DNA of 64,000 nucleotides from DASUPK01 sp963695675 (GTDB lineage Bacteria > Actinomycetota > Thermoleophilia > Solirubrobacterales > 70-9): contig CAVOGY010000005.1 of assembly GCA_963695675.1 (NCBI GenBank), positions 372,001-436,000 of the forward strand, given 5' to 3'. Positions 51,980 through 59,300 of the stretch are shown one piece after another; within the stretch, counting starts at the first letter, position 1; the number at the start of each line of letters is the position of its first letter. The notes under the pieces were generated by a model. It made no database searches, was not told the origin of the DNA, and saw nothing but the letters and a program-made list of their open reading frames with translations. A program made the translations under genes and the position numbers.

Positions 51980-53941
51980 CTACGAGTCGTTCGCGCGCAT
52001 CTCTGCGCTGCCGCCGGCCAGGCCGGGACGGGGGCGCGGGCGCGGGCGGGCGCCCTCTCGGGCGGTGCTCTTCTCCTCGACGGGCGGGGCCTCCGGCGGC
52101 TTGGCCTCCTCCTGCTCGTCGGAGAAGACCTCCTCCTCGGGCTTGCCCTCGAGCAGCGCGATGAACTCCTCGGCCTCGATCGTCTCGCGCTCGAGCAGGA
52201 TCTTGGAGATCGTGTCGAGATGCTCGCGATGCTCGCCGAGGATGTCCTTCGAGGTCTGGTGTGCGTCCTCGACCATCCGGCGGATCTCGTCATCGATCTC
52301 GCGCGCGATCTCGTCCGAGTAATCCGGCTCGGCCGAGAACTCGCGGCCCAGGAACGGCAGCGAGCGGTCGTGGCCGAAGACTCGCGGGCCGAGGCGCTCG
52401 GACATGCCGAACCGCATGACCATCTGCTTCGCAGTCTCGGTCACCTTCTCGAGGTCGTTGGACGCGCCGGTGGTGATCTCGCCGAAGACGATCTCCTCGG
52501 CGGCCCGGCCTCCGAGCGTCATCGCCATCGTGTCGAGCAGCTCCGCGCGCGTGGTGAGGAACTTGTCCTCGGTCGGCAGCGAGATCGTGTAGCCGAGCGC
52601 CTGGCCGCGGCTGATGATCGAAACCTTGTGCACGGGGTCGGTGTTGGGCAGCAGGTGCCCGACGATCGCGTGCCCGAGCTCGTGGTAGGCGGTGACCAGC
52701 CGCTCCTTCTCGGACATCACCCGGCTCTTCTTCTCCGGGCCGGCGATCACCCGCATGATCCCTTCCTCGAGCTCGGTCATCGTGATCTCGCGCTTGCTCG
52801 AGCGCGCGGTGAGCAGCGCCGCCTCATTGATCAGGTTGGCGAGGTCGGCGCCGGTGAAGCCGGGCGTCTGACCGGCGAGCGCGTCGAGGTCGATGTTCTG
52901 GGCGAGCGGCTTGCCACGGGTGTGCACCTCGAGGATCTGCTTGCGGCCCTTGCGGTCGGGACGGTCGACCACGATCTGGCGGTCGAAGCGCCCGGGCCGC
53001 AGCAGCGCCGGGTCGAGGATGTCCGGGCGGTTGGTGGCGGCGATCAGGATGATGTTGTCCTTCATCTCGAAGCCGTCCATCTCGACGAGCAGCTGGTTGA
53101 GGGTCTGCTCGCGCTCGTCGTGGCCGCCGCCCATGCCGGCGCCGCGGTGGCGCCCGACCGCATCGATCTCGTCCATGAAGATGATGCAGGGGGAGTTCTG
53201 CTTGGCCTGCTCGAAGAGGTCGCGGACGCGGCTGGCGCCGACTCCGACGAACATCTCGACGAAGTCGGAGCCGGAGATCGAGAAGAACGGCACGCCCGCC
53301 TCACCGGCGACCGCGCGGGCGAGCAGCGTCTTGCCGGTCCCAGGGGGCCCGTAGAGCAGTACGCCCTTCGGGATCCGTGCCCCGAGCGACTGGAACTTCT
53401 TCGGGTTCTCGAGGAACTCCTTGATCTCGTGGAGCTCCTGGACGGCCTCGTCTGCCCCCGCGACGTCACGGAAAGTGATCTTCGGCGCGTCGACCGACAT
53501 TCGCTTGGCGCGCGACTTGCCGAAGCTCATCACGCGCGAGCCGCCGCCCTGCATCTGGTTCATCAGGAAGATCCAGAAGGCGAAGAAGAGGAGGAAGGGC
53601 AGGATGTAGGTGAGCAGCGACAGCAGGCTCGAGCCGCCCTTGCCCTTGATGTCGGTCTTGACGTTGTGCTGTTGGAGGTTGTTGAGCAGCTGGGCCTGAG
53701 CGGCGTCGGAGTCCGGATAGGCCTCGTCGTAGCTGGTCCCGTCGGTCTGCTTGACGTTGAGCGAGTTGTCCTTCGTGTTCCAGGTGACCGACTCGATCTG
53801 GTTGTTCTCGACCCGCTGGACGAAGGTGTTGTAGTCCGGCGTCTCCTGGCCCGAGCCAGGGCTGATCAGGCGCTGGGCGAAGAACGCCAGCACGACGACG
53901 ATCAGAATCGGAAAGGCAGCGCTTCGGAAAAAACGTCTCAC
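51980..53941 (-). CDS. ftsH: ATP-dependent zinc metalloprotease FtsH
   Basis: 653 residues. Transmembrane helices at about 5-22 (FRSAAFPILIVVVLAFFA) and 105-128 (LLSLLTYILPFLLFFAFWIF). Walker A at 198-205 (YGPPGTGKTLLARAVAG), Walker B in SPCIIFMDEIDAVGRHRGAG, second region of homology RPGRFDRQIVVDRPDRKGRK. The zinc site HEXXH is HELGH in TAYHELGHAIVGHLLPNTD. The C-terminus is Pro/Arg-rich. It degrades membrane proteins and misfolded polypeptides. Order tilS-hpt-ftsH is ancestral. Confidence 0.96.
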   Translation of the reverse strand: MRRFFRSAAFPILIVVVLAFFAQRLISPGSGQETPDYNTFVQRVENNQIESVTWNTKDNSLNVKQTDGTSYDEAYPDSDAAQAQLLNNLQQHNVKTDIKGKGGSSLLSLLTYILPFLLFFAFWIFLMNQMQGGGSRVMSFGKSRAKRMSVDAPKITFRDVAGADEAVQELHEIKEFLENPKKFQSLGARIPKGVLLYGPPGTGKTLLARAVAGEAGVPFFSISGSDFVEMFVGVGASRVRDLFEQAKQNSPCIIFMDEIDAVGRHRGAGMGGGHDEREQTLNQLLVEMDGFEMKDNIILIAATNRPDILDPALLRPGRFDRQIVVDRPDRKGRKQILEVHTRGKPLAQNIDLDALAGQTPGFTGADLANLINEAALLTARSSKREITMTELEEGIMRVIAGPEKKSRVMSEKERLVTAYHELGHAIVGHLLPNTDPVHKVSIISRGQALGYTISLPTEDKFLTTRAELLDTMAMTLGGRAAEEIVFGEITTGASNDLEKVTETAKQMVMRFGMSERLGPRVFGHDRSLPFLGREFSAEPDYSDEIAREIDDEIRRMVEDAHQTSKDILGEHREHLDTISKILLERETIEAEEFIALLEGKPEEEVFSDEQEEAKPPEAPPVEEKSTAREGARPRPRPRPGLAGGSAEMRANDS

Positions 53942-54014
53942 GGTCGGTGTCCCTTTGTCCGGGAATGCGCGGAATATGCGGGCCCGGATCTACAGGCGAG
54001 GGTACCAGCAGGAC

Positions 54015-54557
54015 TCAACCGCCCTGAGGGTTTTCCCGCAGGGCCGCGACATAGGAGAGATTGCGGAACCGCTCGGCGTGATCGAGCCCGTATCCGATCG
54101 CGAAGCGGTTGGGGATCTCGAACCCGACGTAGCGCACAGGGAGGTCCACGCGCCTGCGCTCCGGCTTGGTGAGCAGGGCGCAGACCTCGACCGACTTGGG
54201 GCCACGCGCCTGCAGATTGCGGAGCAGGTAATGCAGCGTGAGCCCCGAGTCGATGATGTCTTCGACGATCAGCACGTCACGGCCGGCGATCGGGGCGTCC
54301 AGGTCCTTGAGGATCCGGACCACGCCCGAGGAGTCGGTCGAGGAGCCGTAGCTCGAGACCGCCATGAAGTCGAGCTCGCAGTCGATCGTCAAGTGGCGCA
54401 TCAGGTCGGCGAGGAAGGGAACCGCGCCCTTGAGGATCGCCACCAGCAGGGGGGCGCGACCCTCGTAATCGCGGCTCACCTCAGCCCCGAGCTCGGCGAC
54501 CCGGCGCTGCAGGTCCTCCTCCGGGACGAGCACCTCCCCGATCGCGTCGTCGCTCAC
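54015..54557 (-). CDS. hpt: Hypoxanthine phosphoribosyltransferase
   Basis: 180 residues. ILKGAVPFLADLMRHL opens; the PRPP-binding motif VLIVEDIIDSGLTLHYLLR lies near 95-113, followed by KPERRRVDLPVRYVGFEIPN and YGLDHAERFRNLSYVAAL. It salvages hypoxanthine and guanine. The position between tilS and ftsH is shared with Bacillus hprT. Confidence 0.96.
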   Translation of the reverse strand: MSDDAIGEVLVPEEDLQRRVAELGAEVSRDYEGRAPLLVAILKGAVPFLADLMRHLTIDCELDFMAVSSYGSSTDSSGVVRILKDLDAPIAGRDVLIVEDIIDSGLTLHYLLRNLQARGPKSVEVCALLTKPERRRVDLPVRYVGFEIPNRFAIGYGLDHAERFRNLSYVAALRENPQGG

Positions 54558-54566
54558 GGACCCAGT

Positions 54567-55910
54567 CTATGGAGCGACCTGCGCCGCGCTCAGGACCGCG
54601 GTTTCGGAGACGCCGGGCCTCGCTGCGAACTCCTCGGAGACGGCAACCCCTGCAATCCAAGCGATCCGCCCATCCGAGGTGACGATGGGCAGCGCGTGCC
54701 GCAGCGACCTCGGCACCTTGCGATCGGTGAACAGATCCTGGAGCGACTTGCTTCCACTGAGACCGAGCGGGCGCATGCGGTCCCCCTCCCGCCAGCTGCG
54801 CACGACGAGCGTGGCGCCGAGCGCCGCCGGATCGAGCACGGCGAGGTCGGGGCTCTCGGCTCTGGGCACGCCGGCCTGAAGGTCGGCGCGCACCTCCCAG
54901 CTGCCGAAGCGACAGACCCCCGGCACCGTCAACGCGGCCTCGGCGGGCTCGCCGGCAGAACCCGCCGTGAAGCGCACGTGTCCCTGCTCGACCTGGGCCT
55001 CGACCCCTCCGCCGAGCTCGATCACACCGCCCTCGGGCTCGCCCACCAGGCGCCAGATCTCCGCCGCCCGCGCGCGGCCGAGCGGCACCTGCCGGCCGGC
55101 GGCTCTCTCCGCCAGCTGCCGCAGAGCCAGCCTGCGCAACGCCGGATCCAGCGCACCCAACGCGTCGCGGCTGATCGCACCGGCGAGATCGGCACCCGAC
55201 TCGGACACCGCCTCGGCGGCAGCCCGCTCAAGCGCCTCGCTCTCCTCGGCGAGCTCAGCCTGTGTCTCGGCGATCGTCGCCTCGGCTTCTGGACCGATCT
55301 CGCGCAGCACGGGCAGGACCTCGTTCCGAATCCGGTTGCGCGCATAGAGCGGCTCGACGTTCGTCGGATCGTCGCGGAATGGCAGACCGGCTTCGGTCGC
55401 CAGCCGTCGCGCCTCGTGGCGCCGCACGGAAAGGATCGGTCGGATCAGCGCGCCCCGTCGCGGCCTCAGCCCGAGGAGCGCCCGGCGCCCCGGCGAGGTC
55501 GCGAGCCGGTAGAGCACCGTCTCGGCCAGATCCGTGCGAGTGTGACCGGTGGCGACCCAGTCGAGTCCCCGCGCCCGGCGCAGCCGTTCGGCAGCTTGGT
55601 AGCGCGCGTCCCGGGCGGCAGCCTGGACGTTGCCGCCGGCCAGCTCCGGCCGTTCCACCTCGAGCTCGGTGCCGAGTTTCGCGCAGAGCTCGCGGACGGC
55701 CTCCTCGTCAAGGTCCGAGTCAGGACGGAGGCCGTAGTTGAGGTGGAGCGCCGTCACGGCGCCTGGGCCCAACACCTCGACGAGCCCCGCCCCCGACGCG
55801 GCCGAGTCGGCGCCGCCGGAAACCAGGACGATGCCCCGAGAGCCCTCCGGCACCAGACCGCTCTCCCGCACCGCGCGGGCGAGGGCGGAAAGCGCCGTCG
55901 CGGCCGCCAT
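54567..55910 (-). CDS. tilS: tRNA(Ile)-lysidine synthase
   Basis: 447 residues from the ATG at 55910; an upstream GTG/ATG at 55958 is possible. The PP-loop ATP pyrophosphatase motif is SGGADS (31-36). TGHTRTDLAETVLYRLATSP, LRPRRGALIRPILSVRRHEA and LPFRDDPTNVEPLYARNRIR are the TilS-specific sequences. The C-terminal domain has LGLSGSKSLQDLFTDRKVPR and LPIVTSDGRIAWIAGVAVSE. It makes lysidine at C34 of tRNA-Ile so that AUA is read correctly. Confidence 0.94.
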   Translation of the reverse strand: MAAATALSALARAVRESGLVPEGSRGIVLVSGGADSAASGAGLVEVLGPGAVTALHLNYGLRPDSDLDEEAVRELCAKLGTELEVERPELAGGNVQAAARDARYQAAERLRRARGLDWVATGHTRTDLAETVLYRLATSPGRRALLGLRPRRGALIRPILSVRRHEARRLATEAGLPFRDDPTNVEPLYARNRIRNEVLPVLREIGPEAEATIAETQAELAEESEALERAAAEAVSESGADLAGAISRDALGALDPALRRLALRQLAERAAGRQVPLGRARAAEIWRLVGEPEGGVIELGGGVEAQVEQGHVRFTAGSAGEPAEAALTVPGVCRFGSWEVRADLQAGVPRAESPDLAVLDPAALGATLVVRSWREGDRMRPLGLSGSKSLQDLFTDRKVPRSLRHALPIVTSDGRIAWIAGVAVSEEFAARPGVSETAVLSAAQVAP

Positions 55911-55979
55911 GGCGCCGATTTTCGCGGATTTAGCGCGTTGCCTGGAATTCCAGGGCACGCCTCACCTAACCGGGCCTGC

Positions 55980-57191
55980 TCAGCCCATCGCGGGCCGGGC
56001 AATGTAGAGCGAGATCGGCTCCGGAAATCCCTTGAGCACGACCTCACCGATCGCGTCGAAGCGCAGGAAGTCGGACTCGTCGATCGCCTCGACAACCGCC
56101 TCCGTCACGAGGACCTCCCCGCCGAGCGCCCGCGAGACCACCCGGTGGGCGAGATTGACGTCGCCGCCGAAGTAGTCCCCGTCCCTGAATACCGCCGCGC
56201 CGCGGTGAATGCCGACTCGGGGCTGCGGCCTCTCCTGGAACAGGGCGAGGAAGCCGACGGCCCACTCCGTCAGTGTCGCCGGCTCCGGTGAGACGACCAT
56301 GACCTCGTCGCCGATCGTCTTCACGATCGTGGCCTCCGAGGGCAGCGTCGCCTCGACCGTGTCGATGAAGCGCTCGATCATGTCGAGCGCTTCCTCGTCT
56401 CCCTCCTCCTCGGTGTAGCGAGTGAAGCCCGTCAGGTCGACGAAGCAGAAGGTCATCGAGACGCGGGCCAGGCCGCGGCCCGCTCCACCGATGTCCGCCT
56501 CCATGTGCCCGACGACGTCCTGCTCGATGTAGAAGCGCAGGTAGCGGTTGTGCATGTACTCCATCAGCGGGCCGGTGACCGGGAGCAGGTCAGCCGCCAA
56601 CTCTCCCATCTCCTCGGCGATCTCGAGCGGCGGCACCTCGTCGTGCATGAGGGGCTCGTGCACGTACAGGTGGAAGAGTCGGACCTCGGCGTCCGCGACC
56701 CGGCGGATCGATTGGGCGTAGACGCGGACCAGCTGGAGGAAGGCCACCAGCGGGAACCCGGAGGAAAGGACGTTGGCGCAATGCCGCATCGCCTTCAGGT
56801 CCTCCTCGTTGAGCATGCCGTCCGCGCTCAGCGGGGTCCCGAGCAGCGTCATCAGCCGCTCGATCAGCTCGGGCTCGAGGCCGGTCAGCTCCGCGGCCTG
56901 CTCGCGGGTATACCGCCCCTCGGGGACCTGGAAGAGGTCCTCGGCGTATCCAAAGGCGAGCCGCCCACCCCTCGCCGCCTCCCTGATGGCATCCACCGAG
57001 TAACCGCGCTCCCTCATCCGTGCGATCACGCGGGCCTGGGCCGCCGAGGCTCTCGTCCAGCGCCCGTCCTGCACCGGGACGAGCCCCTCGTCCGCCCAGC
57101 GCTTCAGCGTCGAGGAAGACATCCCCGCCAACCTGCTGGCCTCGGCGAGTGAGATCGCGTTGACCTCGTCGTTCGCTTCGTCTGGGCTCAT
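55980..57191 (-). CDS. MerR-type HTH fused to class III adenylate/guanylate cyclase
   Basis: 403 residues from the ATG at 57191. Residues about 10-70 form a MerR-like winged helix: SLAEASRLAGMSSSTLKRWA, then EGLVPVQDG and VIARMRERGYSVDAIREAAR. A middle helical region (about 90-230) resembles regulatory domains of mycobacterial class III cyclases. The cyclase homology domain is at about 258-400: TFCFVDLTGFTRYTEEEGDE (metal Asp), VKTIGDEVMVVSPEP and VGIHRGAAVFRDGDYFGGDV with NLAHRVVSRA. Both metal-binding aspartates and the NxxxR pair appear present, so an active nucleotide cyclase is likely. Confidence 0.85.
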   Translation of the reverse strand: MSPDEANDEVNAISLAEASRLAGMSSSTLKRWADEGLVPVQDGRWTRASAAQARVIARMRERGYSVDAIREAARGGRLAFGYAEDLFQVPEGRYTREQAAELTGLEPELIERLMTLLGTPLSADGMLNEEDLKAMRHCANVLSSGFPLVAFLQLVRVYAQSIRRVADAEVRLFHLYVHEPLMHDEVPPLEIAEEMGELAADLLPVTGPLMEYMHNRYLRFYIEQDVVGHMEADIGGAGRGLARVSMTFCFVDLTGFTRYTEEEGDEEALDMIERFIDTVEATLPSEATIVKTIGDEVMVVSPEPATLTEWAVGFLALFQERPQPRVGIHRGAAVFRDGDYFGGDVNLAHRVVSRALGGEVLVTEAVVEAIDESDFLRFDAIGEVVLKGFPEPISLYIARPAMG

Positions 57192-57393
57192 CCCCGGCCT
57201 CCACCAATCGAGCGCCCCACGGTCCCTCCAAGAAGCGACGGGGCCCCAGGACCCCGTCGCCTGCGGGCTGTCGGCCCGCCTCGTCGGCCAGCGGCGCCGA
57301 GACGCCTCGCGGAGTCCTGTCGCCGATCCCAGTCGCCGGGGGACCTGCGGACTGCGGACCCGCTTCCGGCCCAAGAGTTGTTCGAGCCAGACG

Positions 57394-57423
57394 AGGTTAC
57401 GCCTCCGCCCCTGGGCAAGTCAA
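57394..57423 (-). promoter_or_regulatory. Candidate promoter of the MerR-cyclase gene
   Basis: On the minus strand TTGACT and TAACCT are separated by 18 bases. It lies about 200 bases upstream of the ATG at 57191. The leader (57192-57393) is very GC-rich and has a GCGGGC-TGTCG-GCCCGC hairpin. Confidence 0.45.
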
Positions 57424-57458
57424 TCCGGCTCGACGAGTGAACCTCTGGGAGTATGGCC

Positions 57459-57887
57459 CTAGTCAACTGCGAGGTGCGGGTACTTCTCGGCGACGACCTC
57501 GCGATAGCGGGCGAACAGGGGCTTGGCGGCGGGGAAGAAGCGCAGGGCCGCGCCGGCGTCGTCGACACGGGTGCGCAACCTGCCGCGGGCGATTGCGATC
57601 GCAGGATTCTCTCTTCCCTGAAAAACCCGGTTGGCGACCGCCGACTCCATCGAGAGCCGGAGCTTGGGCTGCGTCTTGGAGCGCCTCGAGAAGTTCCAGC
57701 GCAGGCAGTGTCGGCCACTGTCGGCTCGCGACACGTTGAGGACCAGCTTGAGGTCGGGGAACTCGATCCGGAGAGGCGCGGCCGCCGCGCTCAGGCGGGG
57801 GCCATCGTCCGGGTCGACGTCGATCTCCCGGAGGACCGTGTCAAGGATCTCCTTGAGCTCTCTCTTTGTCAGCTCCTCGTCCGGCAC
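57459..57887 (-). CDS. SCP2-like protein
   Basis: 142 residues from a GTG. LRIEFPDLKLVLNVSRADSG begins the fold; LRLSMESAVANRVFQGRENP and AIAIARGRLRTRVDDAGAAL follow, the latter matching the SCP2-type GxLxxxGDxxxAL region. The family binds hydrophobic ligands. It lies upstream of the cyclase gene on the same strand. Confidence in the fold is moderate. Confidence 0.6.
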   Translation of the reverse strand: MPDEELTKRELKEILDTVLREIDVDPDDGPRLSAAAAPLRIEFPDLKLVLNVSRADSGRHCLRWNFSRRSKTQPKLRLSMESAVANRVFQGRENPAIAIARGRLRTRVDDAGAALRFFPAAKPLFARYREVVAEKYPHLAVD

Positions 57888-57992
57888 CTGACCCTCGACC
57901 TGAGGTCAACTTTTCGCTGGGTTTGCGGAGCGCGTCGGGCAATTCGGTGGCTCGGACAAGCCTACCCCGGAACCGCACTCTGCCCGCCGCTG

Positions 57993-57998
57993 TAGCGT
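57993..57998 (+). promoter_or_regulatory. Candidate -10 box (TAGCGT) of a leaderless gene
   Basis: TAGCGT ends nine bases before the ATG at 58008, and no Shine-Dalgarno sequence precedes it. Confidence 0.35.
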
Positions 57999-58007
57999 GC
58001 CGGCGCC

Positions 58008-58727
58008 ATGCCCCATCACCTGAAACCGAGCACCGACTACGCCGAGGACGCTCTCCTCCCCGGCGACCCGGGCCGAGCCCTCGCGCTGGCCCAGCAGCTG
58101 CTCACCGAGCCGAGGATGAGCAACCACGCCCGCGGGCTCTGGGGATATACGGGAGAGACGCCGGAGGGGCGTCCGCTCAGCATCCAGTCCACCGGCATGG
58201 GCGGGCCGAGCGCTGCGATCGTCCTCCAGGAGCTCGCCGAACTCGGCGTCCGGCGGGCGATCCGCGTGGGCACCTGCGGCTCGCTCGACCCGGAGCTCGG
58301 ACACGGAGACTTGATCGTCGTCGGCGAGGCGCTCCCCGAGGACGGCACGAGCCGGGCGCTTGGCGCGGATGAGGCCGTCGAAGCGGATGCGGAGCTGACG
58401 GCCCGGCTGGCGGCGGGCGTCGGTCGGAGAGCAACGCCCTCCCGCGTGGTGACGACAGACCTCTTCTACGACGGGACCCCCAATGAGGCGGGCCCTCACG
58501 GTCCCCGAGTAAACGGCTGGCGCAAGCGCGGCGCCGTGGCGGTCGAGATGGAGGCGGCGGCGCTGTTCACTCTAGGCGGGCGGCTGGGCGTTGCGACCGC
58601 CTGCCTGCTCGCGGTCTCGGACATGTTCGAGGGGGGCCGCCGGCAGCGGATCGAGGACGAGGCGCTGGCCGCGGCGGCCGCCCGTATGGGATCGGTCGCC
58701 GCTTCAGCCCTAGGGCCTCAACCCTGA
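58008..58727 (+). CDS. Purine-nucleoside phosphorylase / nucleoside phosphorylase family
   Basis: 239 residues, typical of hexameric DeoD/Udp-type enzymes. LLPGDPGRALALAQQLL, SIQSTGMGGPSAAIVLQELA, IRVGTCGSLDPELGHGDLIV and VAVEMEAAALFTLGGRLGVA (active-site EMEAAAL) are conserved. It splits a nucleoside with phosphate. The base specificity is not decided by what I see. It is convergent with the coiled-coil gene, overlapping by 10 bases. Confidence 0.9.
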   Translation: MPHHLKPSTDYAEDALLPGDPGRALALAQQLLTEPRMSNHARGLWGYTGETPEGRPLSIQSTGMGGPSAAIVLQELAELGVRRAIRVGTCGSLDPELGHGDLIVVGEALPEDGTSRALGADEAVEADAELTARLAAGVGRRATPSRVVTTDLFYDGTPNEAGPHGPRVNGWRKRGAVAVEMEAAALFTLGGRLGVATACLLAVSDMFEGGRRQRIEDEALAAAAARMGSVAASALGPQP

Positions 58728-59056
58728 CGCGAGGTTCGCGGCGCCGACCCCTCGCGCTCCCGCCGTAGCTCCGCGATCTCCCGGCTGAGCTGGTCGAGCG
58801 TGTCCTCGACCTCCTCGAGGCGCTCGGAGAGGGCCCGCAGGCGCCGCGCGATGCGGTCGACGTCGTTGCCCGTCGGCAGGTTGAGATTCCGGATCACGGT
58901 GGCGCCGGCCTGCGATGCTCTCTCACGCGCGCCGAAGGCGACCTGCAGGGCCTGGTTCATCCAGGGGTTCTCGATCAGGAACTGCGCAAGCTCGCCGAGG
59001 GCGCTCTCTCCACGGACCGCGTCCCGATCCCTGCTTCCTTCGCCGCCGCCCTCCAT
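58718..59056 (-). CDS. Coiled-coil protein, phasin-like
   Basis: About 112 residues from the ATG at 59056; GTGs at 59065 and 59071 are alternatives. LGELAQFLIENPWMNQALQV and AFGARERASQAGATVIRNLN lead into a coiled coil (LRALSERLEEVEDTLDQLSR) and a charged tail. The style resembles phasins or PHA-synthase-associated proteins, but no PHA gene is present here. Function uncertain. Confidence 0.5.
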   Translation of the reverse strand: MEGGGEGSRDRDAVRGESALGELAQFLIENPWMNQALQVAFGARERASQAGATVIRNLNLPTGNDVDRIARRLRALSERLEEVEDTLDQLSREIAELRREREGSAPRTSRQG

Positions 59057-59114
59057 ATCGCTCACTGGCACGGTACCGCGCCAGTGAGAGTTGCCCAGGC
59101 ACACTCGGCGCTCT

Positions 59115-59141
59115 TTGTTTACTGTTTCGGTCAAGTATGCT
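59115..59141 (+). promoter_or_regulatory. Candidate promoter of the peptidoglycan hydrolase gene
   Basis: TATGCT (-10) at 59136-59141, with TTGTTT about 15 bases upstream. It would leave a leader of about 150 bases before the ATG at 59301. That leader has several short inverted repeats but matches no riboswitch class I know. Confidence 0.35.
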
Positions 59142-59300
59142 CTCGACGCCCGAGACCAACGCCTGTGCCTGGCAAGTCCCCCCAGGTCTGATCTCCGCAT
59201 TGCAAAGGGGGTAGCGAGTCAGTAGCGTCCGATGTGCCTGCGGGTGCAGGGAGGCTGGAAGCGCCAACCCAGATGTCCGCGGGCAACATCGGCTAGCCCA

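Noticed and set aside
51842..54172. A 776-codon plus-strand frame opposite ftsH
   Set aside because: Antisense shadow of FtsH; no independent protein signature.
57230..57330. GC-rich hairpin as a further REP copy
   Set aside because: GCGGGC-TGTCG-GCCCGC forms a stem but does not share the GGGTTGC and CCCTCGCAT ends of the family.
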